Positions 59,672 to 64,000 of a stretch of DNA of 64,000 nucleotides are shown one piece after another (positions within the stretch are counted from its first letter, which is position 1; every line of letters starts with the position of its first letter). Under the pieces are notes generated by a model. The model searched no databases and had not been told where the DNA came from. It was given only the letters and a program-made list of their open reading frames with translations. Origin of the DNA: Cadophora sp. MPI-SDFR-AT-0126 (Eukaryota; Ascomycota; Leotiomycetes; Helotiales; Ploettnerulaceae); contig JAGMVK010000004.1 of assembly GCA_020747065.1 (NCBI GenBank), forward strand, positions 3,162,001 through 3,226,000, given 5' to 3'. The position numbers were made by a program, and so were the translations under genes.

Positions 59672-61051
59672 ATGGCTGCTCCTACCTCCACTCCCACTTC
59701 CACTCCCACGCCCTCCAGTTCATCACGACCACAGATATCCATCCGGAGTTCTGCAACAATCCCCCGGCCAACTGCATCAGATTACACATTCCTCGCGGCG
59801 CCCAACCCTCCACGAAAATACAAGATCCAGTTCCGCCATCCTGCCTACCCCCCCGACGAGAACATCCTCTTCACCCTCTATGCGTGGGATCATGCCGATG
59901 GAGGGCTGCATCATGGCCTGGCACATAATGCGTGTGCAATCATTGCGGACAACCGATTCGAGGGCTATTTGAGCCGGACATGCGATGGCAGCGAGCACGG
60001 AGAACGCGTTGGGATCGGCTGGGACGATGTGTTGGCAGCAGATACAGATTACTACTTCTACGTCCCATGGCCTGTGACGAACTCAGGGAGCACGCCTCGG
60101 TCCCCCTATCCATGGCCGGTTGTGGTCAGCTTCCAGGACTGGAGGTTTCCATCTACTCTGCCCGAGGTTTGGACACGATACGTCGACGCCAATTCGGACA
60201 CTCCTCCATCATATACTGCAGCGCAGACTTTGTTGACTTCGGCTGTTCGCCAACGCGACGTCGTATGTCAGGTTACGGCATTCCAAACTGGGACAGAAGT
60301 TGCGCACCTGGTCCCGGAACACGAGAAGCCATGGTTCTTGTCCAACTCGATGGAACAATATAATGTCGACACGACGCTGGATTCGGATAATCTTCTGAGG
60401 GATCTCAGCAATGCACTGCTGCTGCGCTCGGATATCCACACGGCGTTTGATGACCGCAGACTTGTGGTCTTCCCCAAACAGGCCGCCGATTTCGTCGTCC
60501 ATATGCTCGAGCCAACACCCGACATCGGGCAGATTTACCACAACACTGTCTTGAGAAAACCCCGGTGCAGCATAGAATTCTTGTTTGCAAGATTTGCGTG
60601 GGCCATATTTCCATCGTTATCTGGGTTTCTCAGCAAACCTCACCCAAACCTCCTGGTAATCCGTGTCGACAAGGACACCAAAGAACGTCTGCCAGCAACA
60701 AGTACGAAACCGACCGAGCGCCAGAAGAAAGCGGCGAGCTCTCGAAGCAGCAGCCCCAAGAAGCGAGCTCGCGCTGATGTAGATGAGGAGGATATTGGAC
60801 ACGCCACGAAGCGTCGTCGGAGTTCCGAGACCTTAAGTGCCACAACCCCCTCCGAATCACACGAGGAAGCTTCCTTCGATAACCCGGATGTCTATATCCA
60901 AACGATTCGCGAGAACGCGCTGGTGCTGCAGAGACCTCCTACATATGTTCCAGGCTGGCCACCATACGATAGACATCGACCTGCCAAAGAGGAGCTGGAA
61001 ATAATGGGTGTGGAGATTCTTGACGAGTTGGAAGACGGAGCTGGTGTATGA
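59672..61051 (+). CDS. HNH-endonuclease-domain protein (459 aa, single exon)
   Basis: An intact frame from ATG 59,672, preceded by an A-rich leader. Residues 1-30 are Ser/Thr/Pro-rich. An N-terminal region with several Trp/Tyr residues (FTLYAWDHADGG, YYFYVPWPV) is usual for this fungal family. The HNH_2-type domain (about 196-270) has C-x-VTAFQTGTEVAHLVPEHEK, then DSDNLLRDLSNALLLRSDIHTAFDDRRL: the first His lies in AHLVP, the Asn/Asp in the helix, and the last His in DIHTAFD. A basic segment SPKKRARAD near residue 357 could be a nuclear localisation signal. Fungal HNH_2 proteins are common and their role is unknown; cleavage of DNA is inferred from the fold. No RIP damage; the gene sits just outside the relic array. 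Confidence 0.85.
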   Translation: MAAPTSTPTSTPTPSSSSRPQISIRSSATIPRPTASDYTFLAAPNPPRKYKIQFRHPAYPPDENILFTLYAWDHADGGLHHGLAHNACAIIADNRFEGYLSRTCDGSEHGERVGIGWDDVLAADTDYYFYVPWPVTNSGSTPRSPYPWPVVVSFQDWRFPSTLPEVWTRYVDANSDTPPSYTAAQTLLTSAVRQRDVVCQVTAFQTGTEVAHLVPEHEKPWFLSNSMEQYNVDTTLDSDNLLRDLSNALLLRSDIHTAFDDRRLVVFPKQAADFVVHMLEPTPDIGQIYHNTVLRKPRCSIEFLFARFAWAIFPSLSGFLSKPHPNLLVIRVDKDTKERLPATSTKPTERQKKAASSRSSSPKKRARADVDEEDIGHATKRRRSSETLSATTPSESHEEASFDNPDVYIQTIRENALVLQRPPTYVPGWPPYDRHRPAKEELEIMGVEILDELEDGAGV

Positions 61052-62822
61052 CATACCCTGAAATTCATAGGAGCTTGCGATACAGTGTTTGCTGGAGTCG
61101 TCCCTCTTAGCGACATGTGAATGAGTTCACTTAGTCGGACTCGGCCTGGAACCTTTCGGTCGATAGGTTGGAAATGCCCACCTTCAGCACAAGCCTCGCG
61201 GAACAGATGACTAGGGGAAAACTCAGCTCAGCCTCAGAACCATGGCCCGATAGCTCCAATCCAGCCCCTAGGTCAGTCGGTGTCTACTCCGAGTTTCCAG
61301 ATCGAAGATAGATAAGGACTCTAATCAAGGCTCAAGTGCGATCACAGTACCTTGCCCTGAGGGCAGGTCATAGAGGGTGAACCATGCCAGCGGCCAGACA
61401 TAGCCAACGAGCTGCGGCATCAAAGGCAAACCGCAGTGAATACAGCAAACTATCACCGGAGATCTCTATTCACGCGTCAATAGTATTTGAGTTCGGAAAG
61501 TGGTGTAGCGGATTGATGTTTTGTGCAAAAGAGTACACAATGCTCGGGAAGATAGAGGATAGATTCTCCAAAGATAGTATATCTTCGACCTTAATAAGTC
61601 TTTGTGGGCGTGCGTGCCCATGTGTTGATGCTCGGCTCTCGGGTTCAAGTCTCTCTCGCTCCCGGCCCGTCCCAGACTATGCTGCTGAAGTCCCTCAAAG
61701 GCAGCCATGCGATTCTTCTGACAAAGGAGTAAAAAATCAGACCTGCGAGGAGGTGTATCACCCAGCCCAAGCCAACCCTTCATCCTCACCCAACTTCACT
61801 GCAAAATTCGATGCGCCTTCCAGAAGCAGAAGCGGTTTGTTCACTATTTCGGGCCTGTACCAAGTACAAGCTTTGTTACAGGTGATATAAACCTCTCGAG
61901 GGCCTGGGTGGGCACGAAACCATATTTTGAGACGTAATTCGGCGGGGAGACGGGGGAAGGGGGGGTTTCGAGGGAGAGTTGGGTGAGTGATTCTGGGGTT
62001 GTTGCTGGTATACTTTTGGGGACAGGCTGCCTACCAATCATTGTGGATTTTGAAGAGATGTTGGTGTTGTTGTTATTGTTGTTCCGAATGGAGGCAGCAG
62101 TTTCGCGTCCACAGTTAGTTGACCCCACCCCACTTCCTCTAACTAACTCCCCGACTGCTTTATCCCTGCACTACTTAAATTTTAAGCCTTTGTTTCTGAA
62201 TGCTTGTGTTGTGACAGCATCAACAACATTTCCTCTTCACAATCCCCTGATGAGTGTGCAAGATCACAAATACTGGAATACTTGGCCACATCCACCATGT
62301 CCGACGCCGACAGATTTACAGTAATTACTTCCTAAGCCGACCTCGTATCTCGGTCGCCTATCAGACTGAATGCGGGGGAGGCTGAATCATTCCGGGGGTG
62401 CGTGCTGTTTCACAATTTGCCTTGTCAAAGTCGAGACGAGCCCCAGTCCCATGTCTAAGGCTACTAATTAGTTGCTTGATCTGCGTGTCATCCGAACACG
62501 GGATGAACTTGGCATCACCCTTGTTTCAAACCTCCATCCTGCAGCATTATCGTGACCTTGACTACGAAGTATAGTGGCCATATTTAAAGGTGATCGGCCG
62601 CCGCAGGATGTGCCTCCATATTCTTTCCTGCATCTGTTTATTGACTCCGAGCTGGCCTTTGTCGCTTCTTCAACCCTATTAATTTACCGTAACTTCAACT
62701 TCAGCAGCTGGTCCTGGACAGTCCGCGCCCCGAACTATACTATCAACCCCATCAACCCGCTATCCTTATTCCGATCGATCGTCCTCATTCAAACACGCAG
62801 AACTCCATCTCCTGCCACCACC
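61052..62822. other. Intergenic, includes promoter of the secreted-protein gene
   Basis: GC-normal, 1.77 kb. An ORF at 61,384-61,890 and its antisense partner have no recognisable domain. A low-complexity (GTT/GTTG)n patch lies at 62,060-62,085. CATATTTAAAGG at 62,578-62,589 is a TATA-like element about 240 bp before the start chosen for the next gene. Pyrimidine-rich CTTC/AAC sequence lies just upstream of that ATG. Confidence 0.45.
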
Positions 62823-63311
62823 ATGAAGCCATCTACTCTGATCACCGCCCTCTTCCCCTTGGCCATAGCAGCTCTTGCCCTCAGATCCGACGGCCGCCCT
62901 CTCGCACACGCCCGTGGACTTGGACTCGCCCAACGACAGGCCGACCCCCCGGTAATCCAGCGCGAAGAATGCAGGAAACTGGTCTCTGACGGAACTGGAA
63001 ACGACAACTTCGTGGCGTGCGACAAAGGCGAAGAGGGCGTCGACGGCTGTGCATGCCTCATCCGCAACACCCAGGTCCGCTGCACCAGAGTCTTAGATGA
63101 TGGGACTGGTAACTCTAGCCTTGAGAGTTGTCAGCAGAACGAGGAGGGCGTTGATGGGTGCAAGTGCGGAGAGACGGTTGCGACCCAGAAGGTGATTCGC
63201 TGCTCAAGAGTGCTCCAGGATGGCACTGGCAACACCAGCATCGAGCAGTGTGGGCAAAATGAGGAGGGCGTGGATGGATGCGAGTGTGGCGAGACAATTG
63301 ATGTCATTTAG
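62823..63311 (+). CDS. Small secreted cysteine-rich protein with three tandem repeats (162 aa)
   Basis: ATG 62,823 is in a strong context (CACCACCATGAAG). Residues 1-20 are a typical signal peptide (MKPSTLITALFPLAIAALAL). A short pro-like region with RQ/QR sites follows. Residues about 45-160 contain three repeats with identical spacing, C-x15-C-x9-C-x-C, each carrying DGTGN and (K/Q)xEEGVDGC. That gives 12 Cys in total, all presumably paired. The upstream open frame from 62,574 lacks a better start, and the signal peptide fits only 62,823. No known family is recognised. Size, secretion and Cys content make it a candidate effector or cell-surface protein; this is inference. Its position beside RIP-active repeats is typical of such genes. 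No intron needed. Confidence 0.82.
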   Translation: MKPSTLITALFPLAIAALALRSDGRPLAHARGLGLAQRQADPPVIQREECRKLVSDGTGNDNFVACDKGEEGVDGCACLIRNTQVRCTRVLDDGTGNSSLESCQQNEEGVDGCKCGETVATQKVIRCSRVLQDGTGNTSIEQCGQNEEGVDGCECGETIDVI

Positions 63312-64000
63312 GCGAATCCGAATTGATGTGATATCATTCTAGGTTAGATAGGCGCTGCGCTTGACGTTTGGGGCCGCGTAGAGAAGGCTCAAGTCATTCT
63401 ATAACATGAACTCCATAATCCATTACTACCGGCCAGCTGGTATCTTGAAAGTTCCGTATCTTTCTACAGATCAACTTATGATTAAAGTGTTTCGCCCCTC
63501 CCGTTTCTACACCGTCATGCTGCTATTGCCCAGTATCCTGTCCTGTTCTCCTGGATCTACTTGCTGTCCAATTCAATAATACGGCTAAATGCCGCGTCAA
63601 TTCTGCCGTCTCCTTAAAGAAGCGTCTAACGGTCGAATCCTCCCAGACTGCAACCCTCCATATCGTTGATATAAAAGAGATGAGAAGTAACGTCTGGGAT
63701 ATCCAGCCGAAAGTTAAAGTGCCAGTGCAAATACCGATGTCCCTAGAAGTATTCGGGGCTGTAGACCTTAGAAGAGATCTTTAATATATTTCCAAAAATA
63801 GAACCAGCTTTTAAGCAGCTTTTCAGCTCTTCAGTTCAAGCTATTAAGCTACGCGGTTACATACAAGCCAGTCAGTTAAGAAAGTTTCCTGGCTAATGGC
63901 TGACTGATTGGCTTTTCGGACACTCTGGTAGGTGCCTTCTAGTCGAACCTTTGTAATGGTAGCCGGTTAGCCAAGCCTTTAGCTCCATTACGATGCCTAA
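63312..64000. other. Intergenic to window end
   Basis: About 690 bp, normal to slightly AT-rich, no ORF with coding character. The 3' flank of the secreted-protein gene lies here. Nothing else is supported. Confidence 0.5.

Noticed and set aside
61605..61690. Possible tRNA or SINE (a GGTTCAAGTCT box-B-like string)
   Set aside because: The T-stem does not pair, there is no acceptor stem and no convincing A box at the right distance.
61384..61890. 168-codon + strand ORF and its antisense partner
   Set aside because: Both frames are open over the same DNA, no domain or codon signal is evident, and no start context stands out.

Overview
The window looks like a repeat-rich, probably subtelomeric stretch of a filamentous ascomycete (Pezizomycotina). 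Three things point there. The intact genes have fungal introns of about 47-110 nt with GTRNGT donors and CTRAY branch sites. The protein families are typical of moulds (Clr5-ankyrin, CorA-like, HNH_2, NACHT-ankyrin). Long blocks have been flooded with C-to-T and G-to-A changes that turn Gln codons into TAA/TAG, the signature of repeat-induced point mutation (RIP). Gene islands of normal base composition alternate with these AT-rich blocks. I cannot name the species.

Layout. 1-17.1 kb is RIP-ruined: an unidentified relic, a GC-normal LTR/promoter-like segment (1.86-2.57 kb), a Helitron (about 2.7-8.87 kb), an unidentified block, a NACHT-ankyrin NLR relic (about 10.97-13.14 kb, +) and an inverted deletion copy of a RecQ-helicase gene (13.29-17.12 kb, -). 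17.7-20.9 kb is an intact four-exon Clr5-ankyrin gene (-). 21.8-29.2 kb holds tandem repeats, minisatellites and telomere-like repeats around a restriction-like-endonuclease LINE (-) whose 1,355-codon frame is in phase from end to end apart from stops. 29.4-36.8 kb holds two large neighbouring ORFs of a family I do not recognise, sharing a homologous C-terminal segment and broken mainly by Gln-to-stop changes. 39.2-42.6 kb is a CorA-like transporter gene with one probable frameshift. 42.9-59.3 kb is a tandem array of four degenerate genes of one family (zinc finger / tyrosine-recombinase-like / RecQ helicase, as in fungal telomere-linked helicases), peppered with solo LTRs. 59.7-61.1 kb is an intact HNH-nuclease gene, and 62.8-63.3 kb a small secreted cysteine-rich protein with three internal repeats.

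How it fits together. Nothing here forms a metabolic pathway. The common themes are mobile or telomere-associated DNA (Helitron, LINE, solo LTRs, RecQ-like elements), the host defence that mutates it (RIP), and surviving genes of the kind often found in fast-evolving fungal compartments (NLR and ankyrin recognition proteins, a candidate secreted effector). The most interesting observations are: the recombinase-plus-helicase array with a sharp edge of RIP inside one gene; the unknown paired ORFs at 29-37 kb; the LINE bracketed by telomere-like repeats; and the three-repeat secreted protein.
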